A stretch of 64,000 nt of DNA from Halobacteria archaeon HArc-gm2 (GTDB lineage: Archaea; Halobacteriota; Halobacteria; Halobacteriales; Haloarculaceae), in the NCBI GenBank assembly GCA_025517465.1, contig JAOPKE010000001.1, positions 186,001 through 250,000 on the forward strand. Direction: 5' to 3'. This document shows, in pieces, positions 15,378 through 23,641 of this stretch. The first letter of the stretch is position 1. Every line of letters starts with the position of its first letter. Under the pieces are notes generated by a model. It saw only the letters and a list, made by a program, of their open reading frames with translations, was not told where the DNA came from and made no database searches. The position numbers and the translations under genes are program-made.

Positions 15378-16442
15378 ATGACCGACGAGACGGACGAACG
15401 GATGGACCGGGCCTCCCGCATCCGCCAGATGCGCGAAGGCCAGCGGGCGAATCGCGAAGACGACGCGACGGACGCCGACGGCGACGGCGCCGACGATGCG
15501 AATCCCTCCGACGACCAGGGTGGTACCCTCGACGATGCGGACGCGTCCGTCGAACAGCGCGTCGCCACCAACGACACCGGAAGTAGCGCCGGTAACGCCG
15601 ACGCACCCGCCGACGCTGACGCACCCGCCGACGCCGACGCACCCGCCGACGCTCCGGACAGCGACGACGACCCGGGCGGGAGCGGGAGCGCCGACGAGGA
15701 CGCCGCCGCCGCGGCCGCCCAGCGCGCAGCGCAGGCCGCCGCACAGATCACCGGTAGTGGGCCTGTCGACGCGGCGGTTGCCGGAGGTGGCGCGGCCGCC
15801 CAGGAGTCGGCGGTCGAACCGGACGCCGCTGACGGAGCGGCGGTCGCCCAGACCCAGCAGGGCCCGACCGGCGTCGAACTGCCAGACGAGGCCTCGATCC
15901 AGTCCGCCATCGCCGACGAGGTGCTGGAATCCGAGGCCGATGGCCCTGCCACGCCGGCGACCAGGCGCGGCGTCGACGCTGCGAACGCGGCGACGGCCGA
16001 GGACAGCGTCCGCGTGCTGGAGTTCACGCTGGGCGACGAACACTACTGCCTCGACATCGCCCACGTCGAAGAGATCGTCAAACGGGAGACTATCACACGC
16101 GTACCCAACACCCCCGACTACGTCGAGGGCGTCGTGGACCTCCGCGGCCAGATCACGACCATCCTCGACCCGAAGCTACTGCTCGACATCGACCAGGAGG
16201 GCTCGGAGTCGCTGCTGGTCGTCTTCGCGCCCGACGAGTTCGAGGACCAGGGGGCCATCGGCTGGGTCGTCGACGAGGTGCGCCAGGTCGCGCCCATCGT
16301 GAAATCGGAGGTCAGCGCCGCACCGGTCGACGCCGACTACATCGAGGGCGTCATCGACCGCGACGACGAGGAAGAGTTTGTCATCTGGACTGACCCCGGA
16401 GTGGCAATCGAACTCGCGACGGGCGAACAGAGCGACGACTGA
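15378..16442 (+). CDS. CheW-domain protein with long acidic N-terminal extension
   Basis: A 354-residue protein. Roughly the first 205 residues are Asp/Ala/Glu-rich and disordered, and include a tandem ADAPAD repeat. Residues about 209-350 form a CheW fold: VRVLEFTLGDEHYCLDIAHV, then VVDLRGQITTILDPK and the matching second-half strands. CheW links receptors to the CheA kinase, and ordinary CheW is about 150 residues, so the extension is the novelty. It sits in an operon ten bases after parA. An Arg-rich opening helix (MDRASRIRQMREGQRANRE) could contact the ParA ATPase, as the N-termini of ParA-activating partners do; this is inference. Confidence 0.88.
   Translation: MTDETDERMDRASRIRQMREGQRANREDDATDADGDGADDANPSDDQGGTLDDADASVEQRVATNDTGSSAGNADAPADADAPADADAPADAPDSDDDPGGSGSADEDAAAAAAQRAAQAAAQITGSGPVDAAVAGGGAAAQESAVEPDAADGAAVAQTQQGPTGVELPDEASIQSAIADEVLESEADGPATPATRRGVDAANAATAEDSVRVLEFTLGDEHYCLDIAHVEEIVKRETITRVPNTPDYVEGVVDLRGQITTILDPKLLLDIDQEGSESLLVVFAPDEFEDQGAIGWVVDEVRQVAPIVKSEVSAAPVDADYIEGVIDRDDEEEFVIWTDPGVAIELATGEQSDD
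15597..15650 (+). repeat. Three 18-bp tandem repeats in the CheW-protein linker
   Basis: GCCGACGCACCCGCCGAC occurs three times in direct succession (one base differs in the middle copy), encoding ADAPAD three times. It is a likely site of copy-number change between strains. Confidence 0.85.
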
Positions 16443-16466
16443 GCTTCAGGACTCTCCGTTCGGGTC

Positions 16467-17702
16467 TCAAGACTCCCCATCCGGATCTCGGGATTCCTCG
16501 TCCCGGGTCTCTTCTATCGACTCGCTGTGGGACTCGTCCGCCTCCACCGCGAGGTTCAACTCCTCGCGGACCAGGTCGACGGCGTTCTCCACGGCGCCGA
16601 CACTACCGAGGTAGCCCGCACCGACCGACGTCTTGAGCGCCAGCGCGGCCCGACCGGTCAGCACGCGCGAGCCGACCTGTGCGACGGCGCCGTCGCCGAC
16701 GCTGACGAGCCAGCCGGGGGAGTCGAACGCGTAGCGGTCGAGTTCGGGCTCGAACCCGCTGCCGCCACCGAGCCGGTCGTCGACGAGCGCGGTGATATTC
16801 CGGGCCGCGACGCGGGCCTGGCGGACGGCCGTCTGTGCACTGGCCGGGACTGCCTCCCCGTCGACGTCGACGACGCGGCCGGCATCACCGACCACGAACG
16901 TGTCGCCGGCGAGTCGCAGGTCGCTGCGGACTACCGGGCGTTCGGCGTCCATCGCGTCGGGGCCGCGGATGCCGCCGGTCCAGACGAACTGGTCGTAGGC
17001 GAGTTCCTCGCCCCTCGCGAGCGTGATTGCGTCGGCGTCGGCCGATTCGACGGCCGCGCCCGTCCGGACGTCGACGCCGACCGCTTCGAGCTGGTCGTGA
17101 ATCGCCCGCTGGAAGTTCTCGGGAAACGACGGGGCCACGTCGTCGAGTCGCTCCAGGAGGACGACTTCGGGGTCGGCGTCCGCTTCGTCGGCCATCGCCG
17201 CGAGTTCTCCCGCGAGCTGGACGCCCGACAGGCCGGCACCGCCGACGATGGCTCGGCCGTCGGCGTCCAGTACGTCCAGGTACGCTTCCCGGATCTCTCG
17301 TGCGTGCGCGAGGCGCTTGAGCGGAGTCCCGTAGTCGGCGACCCCCGGCAGACTGTGGTCGTTGGTCTCGGCGCCGAGACAGACGGCACCGACGTCGTAG
17401 TCCAGCCGCTCGCCGTCTTTGCTGTCTGCGGCGTCGTCGCCGTCGAGAGTCACCGTCCCCTCCTCCGGTTCTACGTCGATCACCCTGGCCTGTCGAATCT
17501 CACAATCGAGTACGTCTTCAAGCGGTATCGTGATCTCCTCGGCCAGGGCGGGCCGGCGGACGACCCGGTGGAGTTCGTGCTGGACGAGGTGGGAGTCGGA
17601 CTCGTCGACGACGACCAGCGTCGCGTCGTCGGGCAGAGTGGTCTGGAGCTTCCGGGCGAGGGTCAGGCCGGCGTAGCCGGCGCCGAGGACGGCGACGCGC
17701 AT
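16467..17702 (-). CDS. NAD(P)/FAD-dependent oxidoreductase, type II NADH dehydrogenase-like
   Basis: A 411-residue two-dinucleotide-binding flavoprotein. It begins with the FAD Rossmann motif VAVLGAGYAGLTLARKL. The second nucleotide site is AIVGGAGLSGVQLAGELA near residue 150, and the FAD-closing motif TFVVGDAGRV falls near residue 265. Length and order fit the NDH-2 and sulfide:quinone reductase family. The Cys pair of sulfide:quinone reductases is not seen, so an NADH:quinone-type reaction at the membrane is more likely. The C-terminal 40 residues are acidic. It is convergent with cheW and divergent from the L11 gene. Confidence 0.82.
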   Translation of the reverse strand: MRVAVLGAGYAGLTLARKLQTTLPDDATLVVVDESDSHLVQHELHRVVRRPALAEEITIPLEDVLDCEIRQARVIDVEPEEGTVTLDGDDAADSKDGERLDYDVGAVCLGAETNDHSLPGVADYGTPLKRLAHAREIREAYLDVLDADGRAIVGGAGLSGVQLAGELAAMADEADADPEVVLLERLDDVAPSFPENFQRAIHDQLEAVGVDVRTGAAVESADADAITLARGEELAYDQFVWTGGIRGPDAMDAERPVVRSDLRLAGDTFVVGDAGRVVDVDGEAVPASAQTAVRQARVAARNITALVDDRLGGGSGFEPELDRYAFDSPGWLVSVGDGAVAQVGSRVLTGRAALALKTSVGAGYLGSVGAVENAVDLVREELNLAVEADESHSESIEETRDEESRDPDGES

Positions 17703-17812
17703 GCAGGACAGTCGGTCGCAGTCGGGAAAAGGTCACTGGAGGAACACGCCGGTGACGGTCGGGAGACGGTGGTATGTCTACCGCTCGCACGCGCCGTCCG
17801 GGAAAAGCAATC

Positions 17813-17832
17813 CTTAAAACCGGCGCGCCGGT
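17813..17832 (+). promoter_or_regulatory. L11 promoter with 14-bp palindrome
   Basis: The TATA box CTTAAAA (17813-17819) is centred 27 bases before the L11 start codon, indicating a leaderless transcript. It runs directly into the perfect palindrome ACCGGCGCGCCGGT (17819-17832), between the TATA box and the start. A factor bound there would block initiation. Confidence 0.55.
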
Positions 17833-17842
17833 TCTGTGAGAC

Positions 17843-18331
17843 ATGGCTGGAACTATCGAAGTGCTCGTCCCGGGCGGAGAGGCCAACCCTGGCCCGCCGC
17901 TCGGCCCCGAGCTCGGACCGACGCCCGTCGACGTTCAGGCGGTCGTCCAGGAGATCAACGACCAGACCGAAGCGTTCGACGGCACCGAAGTGCCCGTCAC
18001 CGTCGACTACGACGACGACGGCTCCTTCAGCATCGAAGTCGGCGTCCCGCCGACGGCGGAGCTGATCAAGGACGAGGCCGGCTTCGACACCGGCTCCGGC
18101 GAGCCCCAGGAGGACTTCGTCGCCGACCTCTCCGTCGAACAGGTCAAACAGATCGCCGAACAGAAGAAGCCGGACCTGCTCGCCTACGACACCAAGAACG
18201 CGGCGAAGGAAGTCGTCGGCACCTGCGTCACCCTGGGCGTCACCATCGAGGGCGAGAACGCCCGCGAGTTCAAGGAGAAGGTCGACGCCGGCGAGTACGA
18301 CGACGTCCTGGCCGAGGAAGTCGAAGCGTAG
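17843..18331 (+). CDS. rpl11: 50S ribosomal protein L11
   Basis: A 162-residue L11, part of the GTPase-associated centre on 23S rRNA at the base of the stalk. It shows the family start AGTIEVLVPGGEANPGPPLG, including the Pro-rich loop that contacts thiostrepton-class antibiotics and elongation factors, and the C-terminal RNA-binding domain. The acidic tail is halophile-typical. It has its own leaderless promoter with a palindrome and is separated from the L1-L10-L12 genes by 359 bases, as in other haloarchaea where L11 is transcribed apart. Confidence 0.97.
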   Translation: MAGTIEVLVPGGEANPGPPLGPELGPTPVDVQAVVQEINDQTEAFDGTEVPVTVDYDDDGSFSIEVGVPPTAELIKDEAGFDTGSGEPQEDFVADLSVEQVKQIAEQKKPDLLAYDTKNAAKEVVGTCVTLGVTIEGENAREFKEKVDAGEYDDVLAEEVEA

Positions 18332-18340
18332 CGAAGACGA

Positions 18341-18454
18341 CGAGGACAGGGCTCGAAAACGAGCGCAGCGAGTTTTCGGTGTCCTCGCGAGCGAAGCGCC
18401 AGCGTAGCGAGGCAGCGAGACGAGGGCTTGAGGGACGAGCATCGCGAGTCCCTC
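18341..18454. repeat. Two tandem hairpins between L11 and L1 genes
   Basis: The first hairpin (18341-18387) pairs CGAGGACA with TGTCCTCG and CGAAAAC with GTTTTCG around the loop GAGCGCAGCGA. The second (18430-18454) pairs GAGGGAC with GTCCCTC around GAGCATCGCGA. Both loops share GAGCnnnGCGA, so they belong to one repeat class. They lie downstream of L11, where they could terminate or stabilise its mRNA. Confidence 0.65.
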
Positions 18455-18557
18455 GGTGTCTTGGCGGACGAAGCGGCTGCGTAACTGCTCGGTCGAACTT
18501 CTCTTTCGACCGTCGACTCGACTGGTTCGAGCGACGGCTCTCGCCTCCGGTTCGACG

Positions 18558-18690
18558 GTTTTAAGTGTCGCATCGGCTTCGTTCCGCACGAGACAGCGGC
18601 CGTACCGTCGCTTCGGGCGACTCCGTCCGACGACAGTACCCCTGTTTCACTGACCCGTAGCAGCCTTCGGGCGTACTACGGAGGTGAACA
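18558..18690 (+). promoter_or_regulatory. L1-L10-L12 promoter and structured leader
   Basis: A TATA box (GTTTTAAG, 18558-18565) predicts a start near 18590 and a leader of about 100 bases, unusual here where most genes are leaderless. The leader holds two hairpins with UUCG loops: 18607-18621 and 18656-18680. The second has an internal loop, and its outer strand reaches the Shine-Dalgarno GGAGGTGA (18680-18687) before the ATG at 18691. In Halobacterium and Methanococcus, L1 represses its own operon by binding such mRNA structures, so this is the candidate site. Confidence 0.55.
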
Positions 18691-19329
18691 ATGGCAGACG
18701 AGAACATAGAGAACGCAGTTTCTCGCGCACTAGAGGAGGCCCCGCCTCGGAACTTTACCGAGACAGTGGACCTCGCCATCAACCTGCGCGACCTAGACCT
18801 CAACGAACCGTCGAATCGCGTCGACGAGAGCGTCGTGTTGCCTGCCGGCACTGGGCAGGAGACCAGCATCGTCGTCTTCGCGGAGGGCGAGACCGCCCTG
18901 CGTGCAGAGGACGTCGCTGACCAGGTGCTCTCCGGCGACGAACTCGCCGAACTCGGCGACGACGACGACGCGGCCAAGGACCTGGCCGACGACACCGACT
19001 TCTTCCTCGCGGAAGAGAACATGATGCAGAACATCGGTCGGTATCTCGGGACGGTCCTCGGACCGCGCGGGAAGATGCCGGACCCCATCGGTCCGGACGA
19101 CGACGTCGTCGAGATGGTCGAGCGGATGAAAAACACCGTCCAGATGCGGAGCGGGGAACGCCGCACGTTCCACACCCGCGTCGGTGCCGAGGACATGTCG
19201 GCCGAGGAGATCGCCGACAACATCGACGTGATCATCCGGCGCCTTCACGCCGACCTCGAGAAGGGCCCGATGAACATCGACTCGGTGTACATCAAGACCA
19301 CGATGGGTCCGTCCGTGGAGGTGGCCTGA
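18691..19329 (+). CDS. rpl1: 50S ribosomal protein L1
   Basis: A 212-residue L1, which forms the mobile L1 stalk at the ribosomal E site and acts as a translational repressor of its own operon in bacteria and archaea. The two-domain pattern is recognisable: [18 protein letters not shown] at the N-terminus, [16 protein letters not shown] and [10 protein letters not shown] in the middle, and [10 protein letters not shown] at the end. It is first in the L1-L10-L12 operon; its stop is followed after one base by the L10 start. A clear Shine-Dalgarno sequence precedes it. Confidence 0.97.
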   Translation: MADENIENAVSRALEEAPPRNFTETVDLAINLRDLDLNEPSNRVDESVVLPAGTGQETSIVVFAEGETALRAEDVADQVLSGDELAELGDDDDAAKDLADDTDFFLAEENMMQNIGRYLGTVLGPRGKMPDPIGPDDDVVEMVERMKNTVQMRSGERRTFHTRVGAEDMSAEEIADNIDVIIRRLHADLEKGPMNIDSVYIKTTMGPSVEVA

Positions 19330-19330
19330 T

Positions 19331-20389
19331 ATGAGCGCCGAGGCAGAACGCAAGACTGAGACGATTCCGGAGTGGAAACAGGAGGAAGTCGACGCCATCG
19401 TCGACATCCTGAACTCCTACGAGAGCGTCGGCGTCGTCAACATCGCCGGCATCCCGAGCCGCCAGCTCCAGGACATGCGCCGCGAGATTCACGGCTCCGC
19501 AGAGCTTCGGGTCTCGCGAAACACGCTCCTGAAGCGCGCGCTCGACGAGGCCGACGCGGACCTGAGCCAGCTGGCCGAGTACGTCTCCGGCCAGGTCGGT
19601 CTCATCGGCACCGACGACAACCCCTTCGGCCTGTTCAAAGAACTCGAAGCCTCGAAGACGCCCGCGCCGATCAACGCGGGCGAGGTCACGCCGAACGACA
19701 TCGTCATCCCCGAGGGTGACACCGGCGTCGACCCCGGGCCGTTCGTCGGCGAACTCCAGAGCGTCGGTGCCAACGCGCGCATCGACGAGGGTTCGATCAA
19801 GGTCATGGAGGACTCGACGGTCCTCGAGACCGGCGAGGAGGTCTCGGCCGACCTCGCGAACGTCCTCAGCGAACTCGGAATCGAGCCCAAGGAAGTCGGG
19901 CTGGACCTGCGTGCCGTCTTCGCCGACGGCGTGCTGTTCGAACCCGAGGAGCTCGAACTCGACGTCGAGGAGTACGAGGCCGACGTCAGGGCCGCGGCGT
20001 CTGCCGCGTGGAACCTCTCGGTCAACGCCGAGTACCCCACCACGCAGAACGCCAGCGTGCTCCTGCAGCAGGCCAGTGGCGACGCGAAGGCACTCGCGAT
20101 CAACGCCGCCGTCGAGGACCCGGACGTCATGCCGGATCTGGTCACCAAGGCCGACGCGCAGGTTCGCGCCATCGCCTCGCAAATCGACGACGAGGAGGCC
20201 CTGCCGGAGGAACTCCGCGGCGTCGAGGCACCGGCCGCGACCGCGCAGGACGAATCGAGCGACGAAGCAGACGCATCCGACGAGAGCGACGCCGACGACT
20301 CCGACTCAGAATCCGACGAGGCCGAGGCGGCCGAGGACGACGATGACGACGACGAGGACGCTGGCGACGCGCTCGGAGCGATGTTCTAA
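19331..20389 (+). CDS. rpl10: 50S ribosomal protein L10 (stalk base P0)
   Basis: A 352-residue archaeal P0/L10 that anchors the P1 (L12) dimers to 23S rRNA. The N-terminal RNA-binding domain contains [20 protein letters not shown] and [13 protein letters not shown]. The archaeal-eukaryotic insertion domain and the helical spine that binds P1 follow. The last 50 residues are almost all Asp/Glu and end DALGAMF, echoing the tail of L12. That shared tail is the flexible GTPase-recruiting element. One base separates it from L1 and eighteen bases precede L12. Confidence 0.97.
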   Translation: MSAEAERKTETIPEWKQEEVDAIVDILNSYESVGVVNIAGIPSRQLQDMRREIHGSAELRVSRNTLLKRALDEADADLSQLAEYVSGQVGLIGTDDNPFGLFKELEASKTPAPINAGEVTPNDIVIPEGDTGVDPGPFVGELQSVGANARIDEGSIKVMEDSTVLETGEEVSADLANVLSELGIEPKEVGLDLRAVFADGVLFEPEELELDVEEYEADVRAAASAAWNLSVNAEYPTTQNASVLLQQASGDAKALAINAAVEDPDVMPDLVTKADAQVRAIASQIDDEEALPEELRGVEAPAATAQDESSDEADASDESDADDSDSESDEAEAAEDDDDDDEDAGDALGAMF

Positions 20390-20407
20390 CACACCCACTA
20401 CACAACA

Positions 20408-20749
20408 ATGGAATACGTTTACGCAGCACTCATCCTGAACGAATCGGGCGAAGAGATCAACGAAGCAAACCTCACCGACGTGCTGGACGCAGCGGGCGTC
20501 GACGTCGAGGAGTCCCGCGTCAAGGCCCTCGTCGCCGCGCTCGAGGACGTCGACATCTCCGAGGCCGTCGAGGAGGCCGCCGCCGCACCCGTCGCGGCCG
20601 GTGGCGCCGCAGCGCCCGCCGAGGGCGGTTCCGACGACGGCGGTGCGGACGAGGAGGAAGCGGCCGAAGAGGAAGAGGCAGCCGAGGAAGAGGACGACGA
20701 CGAGGACGACGGCGAAGGCGGCGAAGGTCTCGGCGAACTCTTCGGTTAG
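20408..20749 (+). CDS. rpl12: 50S ribosomal protein L12 (archaeal P1)
   Basis: A 113-residue acidic stalk protein. The N-terminal dimerisation domain starts [19 protein letters not shown]. An Ala/Gly hinge, a Glu/Asp-rich linker and the C-terminal GLGELFG motif that binds elongation factors follow. It is the last gene of the L1-L10-L12 operon, and a hairpin with a T tract comes two bases after the stop. Confidence 0.97.
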   Translation: MEYVYAALILNESGEEINEANLTDVLDAAGVDVEESRVKALVAALEDVDISEAVEEAAAAPVAAGGAAAPAEGGSDDGGADEEEAAEEEEAAEEEDDDEDDGEGGEGLGELFG

Positions 20750-20751
20750 AG

Positions 20752-20774
20752 CGGTTCGACGAGCCGTTTCTTTT
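20752..20774 (+). terminator. Terminator of the L1-L10-L12 operon
   Basis: The stem CGGTTCG/CGAGCCG-type self-pairing is followed directly by TTTCTTTT, just after the L12 stop codon. Confidence 0.5.
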
Positions 20775-20909
20775 GCGCGACGCGAGTTCGGGAGCGGCAG
20801 CGCTACTATCGGCCGTCGAGGGCAGTTTGCGACCGGCGAAACTCCGTCCGACTGCCTGACCACCCCGGAGACGCAGGTTTATGACTGAAGGCGGGACCAG
20901 AGGACCCAG

Positions 20910-22142
20910 ATGCTCCTCCCGGTCCGGTTCACCGTCACGCCCGAGGGATCCGCTGCAGTGCTCGCCGCCATCCTGGCCGGGGTCGCCCTCGGGACGGTGA
21001 GTGGTCTGACGCCGGGACTCCACGCCAACACGTTCGCGCTCGGCCTCGCGGCCGTCGCGTCGTCGGTTCCGGGCCCGCCGACGCTCGTCGGGGCGACGAT
21101 GCTCGCCGCGGGCACCACGCACACGTTCCTCGACGTGGTCCCCGCGCTTGCGCTGGGCGTGCCCGACCCGGCGATGGCTGCCAGCGCGCTGCCGGGCCAC
21201 CGACTGGTTATCGCCGGCCGGGGCCGCGAGGCGATCCGGCTCTCGGCGCTCGGAAGCGGCCTCGCCGTCGTCTTCGCCGTCCCGCTCGCGGTTCCGGTGA
21301 CGCTCGCGATGCGGCGGGCCTACCCGCTCATTCGCCAGCACCTGTCTCTCCTGCTCGTACTCGTCGCTGTGTTGCTGGTCGTCACCGAACGCACGCCGGG
21401 CGGCAAGGTCGGTGCGACGATGACGCTCCTCGCCAGTGCAACGCTCGGTTTCGTCACGCTGGACCTCACGCCCCAGGCGCCGCTCCCGGTCGGCGGGATG
21501 CTCGCACCGCTGTTCGCCGGCCTGTTCGGCGCGCCGGTCCTGATCGAGAGTCTCGGTGGCGGCGGCGTTCCGCCGCAGGACGAGGCGAGGCTGGCGTTCT
21601 CCCGCCGGGACGTCGGCGCCCTCGCGCTCCTCGGGACCGGCGCCGGCGCTATCGTGGGGTACATCCCCGGCGTCTCGGCGGCCATCGCCTCCGCGGCGGC
21701 GCTCGGCGTCCTCTCCGGGTCCGGACCGCGAGCGTTCGTCGTCACGACCAGCGGCGTCAACACGGCGACGGCCGTCTTCGCCCTCTTCTCCCTGGTCGCA
21801 CTCGGGAGCCCCCGAACTGGCGTGCTGGTCGCAGTCGAGAGCGCCGGCGTCCCGCTCGACCTGCCGGTCCTGCTCGCGAGTGTCGCCCTCGCGGCGGTGA
21901 TCGCAGCGGTACTCGTTCCCGTGCTGGGTGATCGATACCTCGAATGGGCCCGACGGGCGAACCAGAACCGTCTCGCTGTGGGGATTCTCTCACTGCTGGT
22001 GGCACTCTCCTTCCTCTTCGCCGGCTTCGTCGGCGTCGCGGCGTTCGGCGTGGCGACGCTCGTCGGGTCGATTCCTGCACATTTCGGTGCCAAGCGAGCC
22101 AACTGCATGGGCGTCCTGCTCGGCCCGCTCGCGCTTTCATGA
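20910..22142 (+). CDS. TctA-like tripartite tricarboxylate transporter permease family protein
   Basis: A 410-residue integral membrane protein with about ten helices. It resembles the archaeal branch of the TctA/DUF112 permeases: the opening ALGTVSGLTPGLHANTFALG carries the family Gly-Pro-Gly motif, and its half-repeat GAIVGYIPGVSAAIASAAAL appears mid-protein. No periplasmic binding protein (TctC) or TctB gene is adjacent, so the substrate and even transport by the tripartite mechanism are uncertain. It starts with ATG at 20910. Confidence 0.78.
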   Translation: MLLPVRFTVTPEGSAAVLAAILAGVALGTVSGLTPGLHANTFALGLAAVASSVPGPPTLVGATMLAAGTTHTFLDVVPALALGVPDPAMAASALPGHRLVIAGRGREAIRLSALGSGLAVVFAVPLAVPVTLAMRRAYPLIRQHLSLLLVLVAVLLVVTERTPGGKVGATMTLLASATLGFVTLDLTPQAPLPVGGMLAPLFAGLFGAPVLIESLGGGGVPPQDEARLAFSRRDVGALALLGTGAGAIVGYIPGVSAAIASAAALGVLSGSGPRAFVVTTSGVNTATAVFALFSLVALGSPRTGVLVAVESAGVPLDLPVLLASVALAAVIAAVLVPVLGDRYLEWARRANQNRLAVGILSLLVALSFLFAGFVGVAAFGVATLVGSIPAHFGAKRANCMGVLLGPLALS

Positions 22143-22200
22143 GGAGTTGAACTACTGTGTTGATCAACGAGAACCTCAACAGACACAGCGACCACCAATA

Positions 22201-22450
22201 GAGGAAAGCCCCCTCCCGCTCGGGTCGGGGCCCCGCGACTGCGCTCCTCGGCTTCGCCTGCGGTGCTTATCGGGGCCGCCTTCCCCGAGCGCTCGGCCCC
22301 TTTCATTCCCACCCGGGTCGGCTGGTTCGCCAGGAGAAATGGTGGGAATGAAAGGGGCGGCGTGCTCCGGGAACCCCGGCGACGTAAGCACGCGAACGGA
22401 GTGAGCGCGCGCAACGAGTCGCGGGACCGGAGCACACCGGGGCTTTCCTC
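22201..22450. repeat. Palindromic repeat element B (GAAAGCCC family)
   Basis: A 250-bp element with perfect 12-bp inverted ends GAGGAAAGCCCC / GGGGCTTTCCTC. Both arms carry CCCCTTTCATTCCCACC or its complement, around 22300-22350. An outer 11-bp inverted pair AACTACTGTGT (22149-22159 and 22494-22504) surrounds it at nearly equal distance, so the ancestral unit may span 22149-22504. The right arm, read on the minus strand, matches element C (27771-27942) over about 140 bases at roughly three quarters identity by eye. It fills the gap between the permease and corA. Confidence 0.8.
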
Positions 22451-22528
22451 TGTTGGTAGCCGCACCATCTGCTCAGCTGTATGCGAATGATAGACACAGT
22501 AGTTGCACCACTCGACCGAATTATTCTC

Positions 22529-23512
22529 TCAGATGTATCCGCGTCGCCGAAAGTGGACGGTCATCGCCGCGGCGATAGCCCCCATCAGGACGAGGACGGC
22601 CGGATACCCGTACGCCCAGCCGAGTTCGGGCATGTTGTACGGGCTCGCGGCCGGATCGAAGTTCATCCCGTAGACGCCGGCGACGAAGGTCAGCGGGATG
22701 AAGATGGTCGCGACGACGGTGAGGGTCTTCATCACCTCGTTGGTGGACTGGGAGAGGGCGTTGAGGTAGATGTCGCGGGCGCCGCTGACCAGGTCGCGGT
22801 AGGTCTCGGTGAGGTCGGCGAGCTGGACGAGGTGGTCGTAGACGTCGCGGAAGTACTTCTCCGTCTCCGGGTCGACCTGGGCAGGGTCGCCGCGGGCGAG
22901 GACGCCGACGGCCTCGCGGGCGGGCCACACCTGCTTGCGGAAGGAGAGCAGTTCGCGGCGGACGCTGTTGATGCGTTCGAGCGTCGCCCTGTCGGGCGTC
23001 TCCAGGACGTCCTCCTCGATGGCTTCGATCTCGTCCTCGATGCGGTCGAGCAGGTCGAAGTAGTCGTCGACGACGACGTCGAGGATCCGGTAGGCGGTGA
23101 AGTCGGCGCCGCGGTGGAGCAGGCGCTCGTCGCCGGCGGCGACGGCCGATCTGACGCGTTCGACGACCGGCGCGTCGTCCGGGGTGACGGAGACGATCCA
23201 GTCGTCGCCGAGGAAGAGGCCGACTGGCGAGGTGGCGACCTCTTCCCGGAACGTAGTCTCCCCGCGGGCCAGCGTCGCGGTCTTGAACAGGACGAACGTG
23301 TGGTCGGGGAACTCCTCGGTCTTCGCCCGGACGTCGTTCCCGAGGTCCTCGATAGCCAGGCCGTGGATATCGAACTCGTCAGCGATGGCATCGAGTTCTG
23401 CGTCGGTGACCGCCGTCGCGTGGACCCAGGTCGTACCGGTGGCGCTCCTGGCCGCGGCGAGTTCGTCGTACTCGGTCGTCTCGCCGTCGCCGTAGACGAT
23501 AGCGGTGATCAT
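22529..23512 (-). CDS. corA: Magnesium/cobalt transporter CorA
   Basis: A 327-residue CorA-type channel. A large acidic cytoplasmic N-terminal domain with long helices is followed by two C-terminal membrane segments. The first ends in the diagnostic YGMNF selectivity loop (FVAGVYGMNFDP near residue 285). The preceding helix (NEVMKTLTVVATIFIPLTF) is the pore-lining segment. It forms a homopentamer that lets Mg2+ or Co2+ into the cell. It starts with ATG; the following DUF6517-like gene is read in the same direction. Confidence 0.92.
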   Translation of the reverse strand: MITAIVYGDGETTEYDELAAARSATGTTWVHATAVTDAELDAIADEFDIHGLAIEDLGNDVRAKTEEFPDHTFVLFKTATLARGETTFREEVATSPVGLFLGDDWIVSVTPDDAPVVERVRSAVAAGDERLLHRGADFTAYRILDVVVDDYFDLLDRIEDEIEAIEEDVLETPDRATLERINSVRRELLSFRKQVWPAREAVGVLARGDPAQVDPETEKYFRDVYDHLVQLADLTETYRDLVSGARDIYLNALSQSTNEVMKTLTVVATIFIPLTFVAGVYGMNFDPAASPYNMPELGWAYGYPAVLVLMGAIAAAMTVHFRRRGYI

Positions 23513-23641
23513 GGGGAACCGGTGGTTCTCGTCGCTCTCGCGCCAGCGCGTGCGATTGGCATGGCTCTCGAATGTCTCTGGTCGCCAAAAAGCGTTGGCG
23601 CGTCGGGGATCCGATCCTCACCCGGCACCGGCCGGTCCCGC

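Noticed and set aside
22320..22404. Small protein starting MKGAACSGNPGD in elements B and C
   Set aside because: The frame is inside a palindromic repeat and is interrupted by a stop in element A; conservation is better explained by the DNA repeat.
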